Shown: positions 13,287 to 24,980, counted from the stretch's first letter. The stretch is DNA of 64,000 nt from Incurvaria masculella (GCA_946894095.1 OX335653.1:19941001-20005000), one strand, 5' to 3'. Translations and numbers: made by a program. Notes: generated by a model not told the origin, from the letters alone.

Positions 13287-13410
13287 TTATTTTAGCCAAG
13301 GTTTCTTGACTGGCGTAGCGCGTGCCCGGCTGCCGCCGACTCAAAAAATTACAACAATCGTAAATACAAAAATGGCAATATTTTTTTTACTCTTTAGTGC
13401 ATGTTTAGAA
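13287..13410 (+). mobile_element. Fragment of the AACCGACTTC family hairpin region
   Basis: Contains GACTGGCGTAGCGCGTGCCC, the GCCGACTCAAAAAAT block and ATACAAAAATGGCAATATTT, matching the right half of the hairpin in other copies. Diverged and truncated. Confidence 0.55.
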
Positions 13411-14599
13411 ATACTTTTTATTTGAAGTATTTTTTTTGTTTTTAATTTTATATTTAAAAAAATAAAAGGATTAAGATAGAAAATGAAATATATATTTTTA
13501 ACATATTACACTTGTTTTGAAACAAATACATTTCCGTATCACAAAAAGCATTGAACTCTCGACAGAGTTGCGTGGCGCCCACTTGATTTTTTGTGGCTGA
13601 AATCTTTAAAACTTTGTTTTGACGCATTGTTGTTTGGTCTTGGAACCACAAATTGTTAGGGTGTGTCTTTTAAAACTTTTAAGTCTTTTAAAAATGAAAG
13701 TTGCGGTGGTTTTTCCGGCGGGTCGGGGCGGGGCGGGGCGGGGCGGCGGGGAGGAGGGTGCCGCCGCCGCCGTGAAGGAACACTACTTGTGCAACTTGCT
13801 CACGTATTTTTTTAGCACCAGCGAGCCGTGAACAGAGCTTAATAATGTCATAACCTCACCCCGCCCCGCGACCCTCCTGCTGTCAGGGCTGCCGCCATAC
13901 TTTGCGATCACCACTGGTGTTGTGCTAGGGGTATTAGCCCATGCAAAATACGTTTAATTAGTGAGACGAGACAATTACGGAAAATTAAACATAATTGAAA
14001 ATCAAATGCTATCCGAATAGGTGCTATGTTAAGATTAACTTAAATTACAAACAAGCATTTAAAAATAACTAAATTTAGTTTAAACAAATGAATCATCTAC
14101 ACAAAATAAACTCAGTAAAAGTACTTGTGTCTAATCCTAAATACAACAGTACGTTTTTGTAACAAACGAAAAGTAAATGGGTTTTGAAAATGACTGGTGT
14201 TGCATTTAGTTAGTTGCTCGGATTGGAGCTTCGAAACATCCAAACTGCACAGGATCACGCGCTTAGCTAATCTGATGATTGCCTGAACATTTCAAAGAAA
14301 GCGGTCACTACGCCGTTGCTTCGTTTTGGACGTTCACCCAAGCGGAGCTTAGAAACTTACAATGTGCGTCCACAGGATAACTCGCTTGATCGATCTGAAG
14401 ATTACCTAAAAATTTCATCAACATCGGTCATGACGTCGTTATTTTTTATTTGAGGCTAGCTGCGGTACCCGGCTCCGCTCGGGTTAATGTCAGGCTGAAT
14501 AATTTCATGAATAAAAAGTACCCCAAAAGGCTGGTCCAGAACAAAATATCCATGTACCAAATTTAATCGAGATCATTTGAGCCGATATGGCATGATTTA
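13411..14599. other. No gene seen
   Basis: Includes a GGGGC tandem (13723-13750) inside a GC-rich block and, at 14210-14500, diverged repeat sequence with GCGGTACCCGGCTCCGCTC. Confidence 0.5.
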
Positions 14600-14876
14600 A
14601 TGAGAATAATTTGATCCAACGAAATCACGTTTCTTGTATGGTGGCCCCTTTAATATTTTTTTAATTTTGCTATTTGTCGATACAACGGCAAAAAAAAATA
14701 GGTACACACACACTAAAAATATCAGCTGTCTTAGGTAGACAGGTGAAAGATTCATGAAAGGTTCAGAAAAGGTTCACGAAAAGTTCATGAGATACAGCCC
14801 TGTGACAGACGGACGGGCAGCGGAGGCTTAGTAATAGGGTTCCGTTTGGCTCCCTTTGGGTACGGAACCCTAAAAT
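14600..14876 (+). repeat. GGGTTCCGTACC / (GACG)n repeat, 5'-truncated
   Basis: Recognisable from TTTGATCCAACGAAATCACG through GACAGACGGACGGGCAGCGG to GGGTACGGAACCCTAAAA. The CCGGCCAAGTGC head is missing. The region just upstream (14450-14500, GCGGTACCCGGCTCCGCTCG) belongs to another repeat also seen at 39640 and 49015. Confidence 0.7.
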
Positions 14877-15694
14877 GTGCTTAACTGAAAAGTGAATAAC
14901 TTTGTTTAATAACAATATAAAACAATAATATAAAATACATTTTTTTTGTCATATAAATGCCCTTATAATCGGCCACGTTTGTTGACAAGACCTTACATGT
15001 ACAGGCTGGACACGTTCGCATGTAATCCTTAACAGGTGTGACACAGTATTTGATTCACAAGTGGAAACTGTTATCAGTTTAACAAAATGTGTATTTTTTT
15101 AATCAGTAATTCATCCAAAATTTATTTGAAGTAGACTTTGTAGATTCTTTGCGTAACTCAAATCAAGTCTGAAGTAAGTTGTGTGTCAGATACTATATTA
15201 CACCTATTAAGAATGGACAAGAAAAGGTCTCTAAGATGCGTGTCTTTTTTAATTAATAGTTATTGAATACATACATACATATTTTCACAAAAAATAAAAG
15301 AATCTCTAAAAATACAGAACAATTCAAGTTAATAATTTATGCAGTATTGGTATTTTTTCTTCCAAAAGCAAACACATGTATCTACTCTTTACACAGATTT
15401 TCAGTTTTTAGACACACACACACACACCCTTGTTCGCGGGATGCGGATCGTGCGGACCTTGACAAATTTACCGATTATGCGGGCTAGGTGTTCCCGACTA
15501 GTTACGCGAGTGTATTTCGAAAGACTTTGTAGCGCCATCTCTCTCGAACACGGCAGTCTATCCGGAATATCTATACACTCGATAGAGACAGATATATACG
15601 TAATTAAAAAACGTGACAAAAATCGGTCTTCTGCGGGCCTCAATGTTCGTGCGGTCCGATCGCATATGCCTCAATACATACGTTTTAATACACT

Positions 15695-16010
15695 GACCGC
15701 ATAAACGTTTGAGAGTACCTTTTTACACTGGCCCGCATAATATTAAATGCCGTACTTATTTACACAACGTCCGCATAAAACATTAGGCGTACTATTTTAC
15801 ACTCGCCCGCATAATATTAAATGCCGTACTTATTTACAAAACGTCCGCATAAAACATTAGACGAACTATTTTACACTCGCCCGCATAATATTAAATGCCG
15901 TACTTATGTAAACAACGTCCGCATAACACATTTGACGTACTTTTTTACACTCCCCGCATAATATTAAATGCCGTACTGATTTACACAACAACTCCCGCAT
16001 AGCACAGTGT
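15695..16010 (+). repeat. 74-bp tandem array built from 37-bp halves
   Basis: CCGCAT starts at 15697, 15733, 15771, 15807, 15845, 15881, 15919, 15954 and 15995: spacings alternate 36 and 38, giving a 74-bp dimer repeated about four times. Half-units alternate ATATTAAATGCCGTACTTAT with AAAACATTAGGCGTACTATT. Confidence 0.88.
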
Positions 16011-16573
16011 ATTTCAGGTAGCGACTGCATCTGGTGATCGAGTTGCATACAATGGCTCGTGCCCGTTTCCTCAGTTAAATAAAAAAAAATTGCATTATAA
16101 ATTTTTTGTTTCTCACTTCATTCTAATTTTTAACTTATTAAAAAAATCTAATTATATTGAAATAGGTAAGTTCCTCTTGTAAATCTTTATCAAATTAACA
16201 TTGCTATAAAAACATGTTTTTTATTTTAATTTTCAGAGTATAAATGCATAAGTTATGAAAATATTGATATAGATATTAATAATGCCATCAACGAAATGCA
16301 AAAAAAAGTATAGAAAGAAATCATCGCTCCAAATATGTACTCAGATAGGATTTATAGGACTGATAGTACAAATTCACGTTTGTCAAAAGACGGATAGTCA
16401 TTGCCGCTTATATCTTCTATCAAAATAATCTGACTATAATTTTATTAATAAACGTATGGAATCACTTTATCGGATGGATAAGCAGAAGCGTAAATAAATC
16501 CATCGAATAGTTATCTGGCCGTTTATCAGTCTATTGAAAAATCAGCACTTTAATTGAATGACCATAATATATC

Positions 16574-16738
16574 CTAGGTTCAAAAAAAGATAGCAAAAGA
16601 GCCCACAATTTGGTCCATATTTTAGGCTCTAAATTATTTGAATCATCCGTAGGCAAAGATTCAAAAATATTTCTTCGACAACGGATAGCACTTGCTATTC
16701 AGCGGGGCAATGCAGCATGCAGCTTTCGGAAAACTTAA
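16574..16738 (+). pseudogene. Short coding-like remnant, 54 codons
   Basis: An open frame without ATG, ending at TAA 16736-16738, with protein-like composition (HILGSKLFESSVGKDSKIF, then RQRIALAIQRGNAAC). It resembles the C-terminal end of a conserved domain rather than random AT-rich translation, but I cannot assign the family. It sits inside the 15.4-18.5 kb repeat island, and may be a transposon gene remnant. Confidence 0.35.
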
Positions 16739-17109
16739 AATAAAAGAAAGAGGAGATATTTTTCTTAGTTTAATTTTATTTAAATAGTTTTAGTTACTTT
16801 TTGTTAATTACTTAGAAAAAAGGGTGTTGCTCAATAGTATTGTCACATGTATTTTAAAAATAAATTATCATACATATTTTTTTTTAACTTTTAAAAAAAA
16901 TCTGGATAAGATTTTTTTTTATTGGTTCGGGTAAACTGTGACAGGTCTGGTTTTAGTTAATGCCAGTAAGAAAATATGAGTGTGCAGTCTGATCCCTTTT
17001 GTTCCTTCGTACTTGAAGGAAATTTAAAAGTGCTACCTACATAGAATAAGGATAAGAAATGCTGAAGTTATGACAACATTGATATAGAGATTACTGTAGC
17101 CACATATGA

Positions 17110-17520
17110 GAAGGTAGTCCCCAGTACATGTTGGCGTCCTTGGGTTCAATTCAGCGCCGAGCGGTCCGTCTTATTGGGGACCCACAATTCACTGGTGGCT
17201 TGGAGTCCCTGAGCCACAGACGGTTTGTGGAGTCGCTTAGTCTGTTCTACATATACTTGCATCCCTTATTCTTCCGCATTCTACCTATATCCGGAGCACC
17301 AGCCACAGAGAATCTGAGCACCCTCTTGTGGTTGACATAAGGCTTTTGATATCGAACCGTTTCTCAAACTCATTTCTCTGCCGCACCGCCCAGAAATGGA
17401 ACTGTCTGCCGGCGGGTGCCTTTCCTAATACCTATAACCTGGAAGTTTTCAAGCGTCATTTGAACAAACTCGATAGCTCAGCAATAGTCCGCAAATCCGC
17501 TGGTATGGTGCCTCGCTGAG
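17110..17520 (+). pseudogene. Non-LTR retrotransposon ORF2 C-terminal fragment
   Basis: Two overlapping frames: 17128-17340 (SIQRRAVRLIGDP, SHRRFVESLSLFYIY) and 17328-17519 (SFLCRTAQKWNCLPAGAFP, YNLEVFKRHLNKL). This is the typical post-RT C-terminal region of insect CR1/Jockey-type LINEs, where LINE tails end around WN.LP...F. The frame change between them and lack of the catalytic domain mark it as a dead 5'-truncated copy. Confidence 0.75.
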
Positions 17521-17529
17521 CGTGGTTCG

Positions 17530-17695
17530 CGAGGACACGGATAATTTATCATTGCCGGTTCAAGCATAGTTATCAAGAAAGCGGTTCATCCAATGCGGTG
17601 GTACCAAACCGGGCGGGTTTAACCCTACCACTTATTAGGGGAAGGGAACCTACAGCTTACCATGGGTTCCGAACCATGGTACTGCTTGCATTCTA
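17530..17695 (-). mobile_element. SINE fragment
   Basis: Reverse-oriented SINE body (TCATCCAATGCGGTGGTACC, GGGCGGGTTTAACCCTACCA), directly following a LINE tail. Confidence 0.6.
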
Positions 17696-17984
17696 CTTGG
17701 TACTACTTACTGTCTTGGTACTACTTTTAAAACTATGTTATTAACACTGTAAGAATTTTTATAAATTTCAGTTTTACGTATTCTGAGAGTTCAAGTTTTT
17801 TTAATATTTTTTTAAAAATAATGACGAAAGACGCAGTTAATAGTTTCAGTTAATTTTGATTCAAATTAAATAATGATGTTAAGGTAAATAAAATATTTAG
17901 TCATTTATTCGTTTTCATTTATATCTCGCATATTTATTATATTCATTGCTTAAATACGCAAATTTTGTAACTCACTACACACTC

Positions 17985-18300
17985 CTCCAGTACCGCTTGC
18001 AAATCAAGTACGGACGTCTGCAGACCTTACCAACCGTACGAAAATAAATTTATTTACCTACCTTAACATACCCCTCCTTTATCAAGTGCAAGTAGTAAAG
18101 TGCGGACGTCCGCACAATCTGATGAGCGTACGAACATTTACACACTTGACATTAACAAATATACGATACTATATTTTTTTACCTGCTTCAACACACTCCT
18201 CCTCCACCAACTACGAATAAAGTGCGGACGTCCGCATAATCTGATAAGCGTACGAAAATTTACACACTTTGGACTGGTGGCGCCAGTTGCGGACACACTC
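17985..18300 (+). repeat. Direct repeats carrying GCGGACGTCCGC palindromes
   Basis: Three units with CGGACGTC cores at about 18011, 18103 and 18225 (spacings 92 and 122), each followed by GCGTACGAA-like and TTTACACAC-like sequence. The latter two cores are the perfect 12-bp palindrome GCGGACGTCCGC; the first is mutated. Confidence 0.7.
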
Positions 18301-18540
18301 TGGAACTAAAAATTTAGCGTGTGTTTACAAAACTAGACTAAAACAAGTATTATGCGGATGTCCATTTGGAAACGCCCATATTTCACCAGTGAACCAATCA
18401 GAACCTGAGGATTCGATCTATATATTTGAAACAGCACCTTAAAATTGTGCACAATCTTCCGGCCCGCATAAGCGTGCGTTCTGTCAAGCTTGCGCCCGCA
18501 CAATACTTGACACGCGAACGCATTAAAACAAATTTATTAA

Positions 18541-19035
18541 ACAAAACACACACACTCAGTAATTAAATTTAAGTTACTATTAAGACTACAAAAGCATACT
18601 AGTATAGCTCCAAACATTACACATATTTTTTTTTTCACACAACAATACATACATACTTAAAATCAAACTTTAATTGTATACACACTTTATCTACGATACT
18701 TTTTTTTTTGTTACCTACCTTTTTCTGATTGTATTAACCTTCTCTTGTAGAACAAGATAGACTTTATGTAAAATATGTTTAATTTAAGAAAACCTATTAC
18801 TGGCCTTAGCTTAAGCTTATATTATCTTGTATCAGAGTGTAACTTGTAATCGCTGTTGGTTTTCTAAATAAATAAATAAATAAATAAATAGTCGCAATTA
18901 ATGTAAAAAAGGCAAATATGTAAATGTTAACCGGCAATCCTGTTACCGATCCTTTCCTTCCTGCATCCGATCTCAGCTTCACCGTGCTCCTGACCAGTGG
19001 GTAACTAAGCCTTTTTGTGCCCCAATACAATAAAA
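18541..19035. other. No gene seen
   Basis: AT-rich, with an (AATA)n microsatellite at 18866-18890. Confidence 0.5.
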
Positions 19036-19330
19036 AAACCGGCCAAGTGCGAGTCGGACTCGCACACAAAGGGTTCCGTACCATCGTAAAAAAAAACACG
19101 TTTTTTGTATGGAAGCCCCCTTTAATTTTAATTATTTTTTAATCTTACCTATTTGTTGTTATAGCGGCAAAATAAATACACACTCTGTGAAAATTTCAGC
19201 TGTCTACCTGTTACGGTTACTGAGATACAGCCCTGTGACAGACGGACAGACGGACGGACGGACGGACGGACAGCGGAGGCTTAGTAATAGGGTTCCGTTT
19301 TCACCCTTTGGATACGGAACCATAAAAAGG
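19036..19330 (+). repeat. GGGTTCCGTACC / (GACG)n interspersed repeat
   Basis: Full-length copy: AAACCGGCCAAGTGCGAGTC head, (GACG)n at 19249-19271, TAGGGTTCCGTTTTCACCC and GGATACGGAACCATAAAAAG tail. Confidence 0.85.
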
Positions 19331-21309
19331 AAGTGGCATGATGAAATAAATTTTTATTTTCTTAAAAACTAAGCTTATTATTACAATTTTATACTATTAT
19401 ATTATCGCAGCTCAGTTATTTATACTAAGATGGTTTTTTTTAAAACTTACACGAAAATCTTAATGAAAATTACGTGCATGTCGAATATTTATTTATTTAT
19501 TAAATCAGCAGTCATATGGTAGTAAACTACACTTGAGATTGTCATTTACAATATTCATGGTTAAAATACATTGCACTAACAACACAAAGAACAGAGCAGT
19601 AAACCGAGGTTTAGAGCGTAATAAATAATCTTAATTTATTATTTTAAACAACATAATTATAAATTGCCAAAGTTAAAGGTAGCAAAAAAATTAGGTGTAA
19701 CAGTAGGTGTAAGTAACCCTTGTCATAATATCAAGTACGATGTTACATTATTAACACAAAAATAGATAAAACACATTAATAATATTCAGGTGTACAGAAC
19801 CCTCGTCATAATATTCAGTCATAATTAAAGGCATGCATGCTTGACATCATGGTAAATATATTTGTTTTTTGTTGACACCAAAGTTTGCAGTTTCGCTAGC
19901 CCTACCGCCGCTCCGCCGCCGCACGTACAGTCGACGCCGCTGAAAAAGATCGCTGATGGCTGCCATCCGACTGCCTCCCCCCCACCCCCACCCCCCCCTA
20001 CCCGGCACGGTGCCCGCGCGCGAGCCGCCCTGAATTCATATTGTAAGATTCTCCGCGTACGTAATTGAATATGGTGGGGCGGATAAAAGATGAATTCAAT
20101 ATTCCCTGCCTCCCACCCCTCCTGCCTCCCACCCCGAGTGGCTTGCACGTATTGAAAATAAAAGCTATTCTTTGATTTTCGATGCAAACGAATTTAAAAT
20201 AATTAATGACATTATGAACTCCGATTCTTATACATAATTTAAATTAGTAGCCGAACACGGTTTACTAAGATCCGATTGGCTAAATAATTAGTTGTAGTGC
20301 CAGATCTACTCGCGTTGTATATCCCGTAATATATTAAAGCAGACAATTAATATCTTTAGTAGGATGAGACCTGTAGTCATGGATTAATATAAAACACATT
20401 TTGAAATATTTGTTTTTATTGTAGACTTTCATTAAATAATCACAATTTGAAGTATTAGTTACGTGGGTAACAATTTAAATTGAAATCTTCAGAATTGATG
20501 GGAAAATTATGTTCTTCGAAAGTCACATCTAGAATTTCTTTCAATATTTTGAGTGTCGCCTGGATTATTATCGGTAACATTGCTTTTAAAGCATTCGGTT
20601 TTTTTACTCGCAACACAAGTGTTTGATCCTGAAATTAAAGTTGATTTGTTCTTATTTCAAACTGGATTTCCCCGTTTAAGGGCCTGGTACTAGCCAAATC
20701 GCAAAGTTAGACGAGGCACCCCAAGTAAACTAACTAAGTCTGACGATTATAAGTGTCATCCTTACAATATATGATTCCTTGTCTAGGAATCGAATGATTT
20801 TCGTTAATGTAAATTTCCTTTTTCTATACAAAATACATTGCGGAAACGGTGTCCATTTCCGAACTTTTTTGACTAAATGTAGAAATCTAAAGGCAAATGG
20901 AATTTTTTGTTTATGCATATATGCTGTTTTTGCTTATATCTAGAAATCGAATGACTTTCAGATTTCTAAAGAGAAAAATCAACTTTTTTATTTTTATTAT
21001 TATTTAAATAAATAATGGAATAAAAAAATATTAACAATCCATTATCAGTCTGGAGTTCTATTTGGATTTGCTGAAGCGTTTCACTACTTATTATTACATT
21101 TGTTAAAAAGTGCATTTGTATGGCGCGAGTAGTTGGCTAGTCCTAGCGCCTTAAGTTAAATGAAGTACGAAGCCCTCTATGCACATATTTACTGAAAAAA
21201 AAATATGTGCAACCGTTCATTATCTTAGCACAGTTAAAATTCTGTAACTTATGGTAAAGTTTTTCTCATTACAATTAATGTATTACAGTAAGAATCTATT
21301 AATGAGCCA
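19331..21309. other. No gene seen
   Basis: AT-rich apart from a GC-rich block at 19900-20030 with long C runs. No exon-like frame. Confidence 0.5.
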
Positions 21310-21716
21310 AAACAGTTAATATTAAACACTCCTTTTAACCGATTGAACAGTACTGCTTGGGGAAATAAACACGTTTAACGATAACTCCCCTACAGTAATG
21401 GTTATGACTGTATTATTTTTACGTCTATGTGCACCGAAAACAAAATGCATGACATTCGTTATATTACTATTTAACAATAGATTATTATATTCAAACCATG
21501 ATGTGAGCGACTTAATTGCAGACAAGAAAGCCTCCCGTAGTTCAATTTTTTATTTTATTTTCCAAAACTACTGAGATGTTATCTGCAAACATAACTAGAT
21601 CTATGTCTTGCCCAATTGAACCGGAAATGTCATTCATCAGAAGAAAAGAATAATGGAGCAAGGATAGAGCCTTGCGGTACTCCTATTGTAATAGGGTCAA
21701 CATCCGATTTGATACC
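21310..21716 (-). pseudogene. Non-LTR reverse transcriptase fragment
   Basis: Minus strand reads DPITIGVPQGSILAPLFF (RT motif), then after a frameshift a FADN box in place of FADD, and SLTSWFEYNNLLLNSN (21322-21525), the usual sequence after the catalytic motif. Same subfamily as 42494-42900. Frameshifts and the Asn substitution make it nonfunctional. Confidence 0.75.
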
Positions 21717-21721
21717 GTTGA

Positions 21722-21895
21722 CCGGCCAAGTGCGAGTCGGAATGGTTCCGTACCATCGTACAAGAAAATTTCAGCTGCTCACGGTTCATGAGATACAGCC
21801 CTGTGACAGACGGACGGACGGACGGACGTATGGACAGCGGAGACTTAGTAATAGGGTTCCGTTGGCACCCTTTGGGTACGTAACCCTAAAAATAA
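21722..21895 (+). repeat. GGGTTCCGTACC repeat with internal deletion
   Basis: Head ACCGGCCAAGTGCGAGTCGG runs to CCGTACCATCGTACAAGA, then jumps directly to AAATTTCAGCTGCTCACGG, losing about 120 bp, and finishes normally. It abuts a LINE reverse transcriptase remnant on its left. Confidence 0.8.
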
Positions 21896-22660
21896 TCGAA
21901 ATCGGCCAAGCCGTTTAGGAGGAGAAGAACACATCGGTTTTTTGTTTGAACACGAATTCAACTACGGACCACGAGTTCATCCTTGTGGTCATATGTAGAT
22001 ATTCATTCACAACTGATTATTTACTGTAATTATTTAAGTGCACAGAAACGTATGCTCCAGCGGGAGCGTGAGAACGAAGTTAACCTTATTAGAAATTCAA
22101 ATATAATTATTGTTCATGTTCGCCCTAAATTTAACGAATCCCCGCCGTTCGAGCGATAACCCTCCAATTGTCATAGGGCGTGTTATCTGCGACGTTACAC
22201 CCGCTCCCGGGATAATTTCATCTCTCAGTTTTATCGCAGCCGTCCTCTCCGGAGATCGCGTGCGCGTGTGTGGGTGGCGGGCGTATGACGGAGCGTGTGA
22301 GGGTGTGAGAGTGTGCGTGGAGGAGAGAATGGCGGAGAGAAGCCGCACGACTGTAATGTGTGAACTCGCTCATATTTACTGCCCGCTTTCCTCTCTGCCG
22401 ATAACCGTAAGGGTGAAGAGGCCATTCTACTCCGTTCGAACAGTTCGTATTTTTTAATAAAAGCCTCGGGTGACCGCGGCGACGGGTGCGGACTAGAAAT
22501 GGTTGAAAGTCGTGGGAATAGCTCCAAAACAAGGACGGAGGGCGACACTTCTTGGGGGAGACGTACCTAAGTCATATATAGCACGTGTAACAGTTACCAT
22601 ATTACGATGTTTTATGTAAAAATGCCTTTTATTTATTTATACGATTTACTACGATTTTTT
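21896..22660. other. No gene seen
   Basis: A mixed-GC block at 22190-22340 with GTGTGNG-rich sequence produces overlapping frames on both strands without motifs. Confidence 0.5.
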
Positions 22661-23068
22661 GAGCGGCTCGTAGCCTAGTGGCGCGGGGACTGGCCTAGCG
22701 TACCAGAGGCCCGGGTTCAATACCGACTTGCACCACTGTCTTTCTCTTTCAGAGTTCGATTAGTGCATTTCGTCACGAATGCGAGCTGCTCCATGGTTCG
22801 GAATCCATGTAAAACTGTAGGTCCCTTCCCCTACTAGGTGGTAGGGTTTAAGCCCGCCCGGGTTGGTACCATCGCATTGGATGAAAAGATGGTCGAAGCG
22901 GCAATCAAAAATTGTCCGTGTTTTCCATCCAGTTCAATGTAGCCGTGCTCATAAAGGGAAGGTCCTGGCATGGCACCTAATTCCTTCGGGAATGTGGTGA
23001 ACTGGGCTAATATCATAACGGCAGTTGTGTGGTATTAGCCATCTATGTCAGGTCGCATAAAAAAAAAA
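22661..23068 (+). mobile_element. tRNA-derived SINE, full length
   Basis: Starts GAGCGGCTCGTAGCC with a Pol III A box TAGCCTAGTGG (22671-22681) and B box GGTTCAATACC (22714-22724), then a ~330-bp tRNA-unrelated body ending GTCAGGTCGCATAAAAAAAA. Nearly identical to 38578-38999 on the other strand. The 60-codon frame inside is a shadow shared by both copies. Confidence 0.85.
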
Positions 23069-24910
23069 CTACTGTCACTAAGTTATTCAATAGAACCAAC
23101 GTTGTAATTACTTTCAATAAATCACTACGTAGAGTACGTACACAACGCAATGATAATGATTGTGCGCATTGTACGGTGATTTTCTAGGTCATAACTTTAA
23201 ATTAAGAGAGCGTTTTGAATTGATGTAACAATGTTATTTTTGGTTAATATTGTAATTATTAAAATTCCTTTTTTTTGGCGTTCTGTTCAGCAAAAGAGTT
23301 CATGGCATTTTAAAAATGGGTTTGATGTTCTATGGATAAATTAGCTAAGTTATGTTGCCTTTCTTGTCCCTTAAAATTTCTTAAAAAGTGATATACCTAA
23401 ATGTTAGCTTAGGTTAGGTGTTCCTCAAACACTAAAAGGGGTTCTCAAACACCTTTTAGTGTTAATGATCGGCCATATAAAGATGATAAGAATGTTCATC
23501 TCATTTTTCTATGGAGATTTCACTTGAGAAACAAACACACAAAATGTTTAAAGTATTATAATTTAAATAATGAAATGAAATATATGTCATCTTAGGTACT
23601 AGCAAATGATGTTTAGTATGTTTTATTTCATGTGCGCGTCGAGATTTATGGTAAAATTACTTTTTGATGTCCATTTGAAATATTAAGTTTTATTAAAAAA
23701 AAAACAAATATAATACATTTTCCGCCAGAAACCGTTATAGGCCGCGTTAGTGCTAAAGGCGCACTATAGGGACGTTAAAATTTGGCAGCCATACTATACC
23801 AGCTGAAAGTCAACATTGTCATTTAGAAGTAGTGTTTTACTACCTATAAGAATCTTTATGGAGATGTAAATTTAGTATCTAATTGTTCCTATGTATTTTT
23901 ATAGTGATGTAATGAAAATCATAACTCTTCTAATTCACTATAGTTACATTAAAAAATAATTGAACACGGTTTAGTGTTATAATAGTGTTTCCGGCACTGG
24001 CAAATCACGAGCACCATATCAGCCTTATTAATACTTCTACGGTACGAATGTGATGCGTAAGAGTCATATTAAACATTACAATGTCACTAAATGCTGTATT
24101 GTATAGTCTCGGTTACTGTTATGGTACGTTGGACTAAAGTGGTAACATAAAGAACAGTTACATTTCTAAATAGTACTATTTTCATGTTTCTGCGACTGAT
24201 AAAATACTTGGCCTTTTAAAGCTTTTAAGGAACTTCTTTTGTACCAAAAGGACACATAATTGTTCAAGAATGTGTTTTAGTAAACATTTGTTCCATTATA
24301 AATCCTTTAAATATTTTATAGTACTGAGATGTAAGAATGTGCATTCAATGTTAATGTAAACGTTCATATCACCTTTTTAAAAAACCAGCAGGTGATATAA
24401 GTTACTGAGCTAAAAGGTGTTATCGAACAGCCATATTTGACAAGCTGCCACCGCGGAAACCTTAATATACCTCTTTTAGGCTTATTTGGTGATGTTATTG
24501 GTGTATTGGTGGGGTTTGGTCATACAAACTTTTGCTGGTTAGGTTACCACCCGATGAGCATTAATACGGCGGTCTCCGCGGACGTGCTAGCACCCCGCCC
24601 CGCGCCCGCGCCCAACATCTCACATTAGCATACGAATAGCTGCGAAGCGCAGAGCTGGGCGGAGCTGGCAGGAAACGCTTTTATGCATTCAACTAGTGCA
24701 GCGAGTCTCTGTTCATGCCGACAAAGAAAGCAAGCTTTCACTACGCATTCCATGAAGCGGTCTATGAAGCGGCGACGCCTTGTTAGGTGCCGATGGCCAC
24801 CGCACGCCTACTGTGAACGAGTCACGCTTTCATTGTTACGAATAAGCTTTGTTTGCACTGGTTACACAAAACGGCAAAGCTATTGTATCTGATGTTTGAG
24901 TCACTTTACC
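23069..24910. other. No gene seen
   Basis: AT-rich. The hairpin at 23428-23463 and a small GC-rich block at 24560-24670 are the only notable structures. Confidence 0.5.
23428..23463. other. 12-bp inverted repeat
   Basis: AACACTAAAAGG (23428-23439) and CCTTTTAGTGTT (23452-23463) with a 12-nt loop. The loop partly repeats the left flank (TTCTCAAACAC). Confidence 0.8.
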
Positions 24911-24979
24911 GGCTCGTAGCACGGGGGCGCGGGCATAGCTTCACAAGCCACGAGTCGTGGGTTTAGTCCCCGCTCCTTC
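24911..24979 (+). mobile_element. SINE tRNA-like head fragment
   Basis: GGCTCGTAGCACGGGGGCGC (A-box region) and GTGGGTTTAGTCCCCGCTC (B-box region). The body is absent, and a MITE begins immediately after. Confidence 0.5.
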
Positions 24980-24980
24980 A

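Larger units (their letters stand above)
15430..18540. mobile_element. Composite repeat island with CCGCATAA subterminal motifs
   Basis: CCGCAT or ATGCGG motifs cluster at both borders (15441-16000 and about 18100-18520) and are nearly absent between. Left TTCGCGGGATGCGG...TTATGCGGGC and right GCCCGCATAAGCG...CGCGAAC are roughly inverted to each other. This is consistent with a ~3.1-kb transposon having repetitive subterminal regions, later invaded by a LINE tail and a SINE fragment. Ends and target duplication are not defined. Confidence 0.4.

Noticed and set aside
22661..22740. tRNA gene at the A/B box motif
   Set aside because: Acceptor and anticodon stems do not form; the boxes belong to a SINE head repeated elsewhere.
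22834..23016. 60-residue protein conserved at 22834-23016 and 38643-38825
   Set aside because: Both frames lie inside two copies of the same SINE; the identity reflects the repeat, not a protein.
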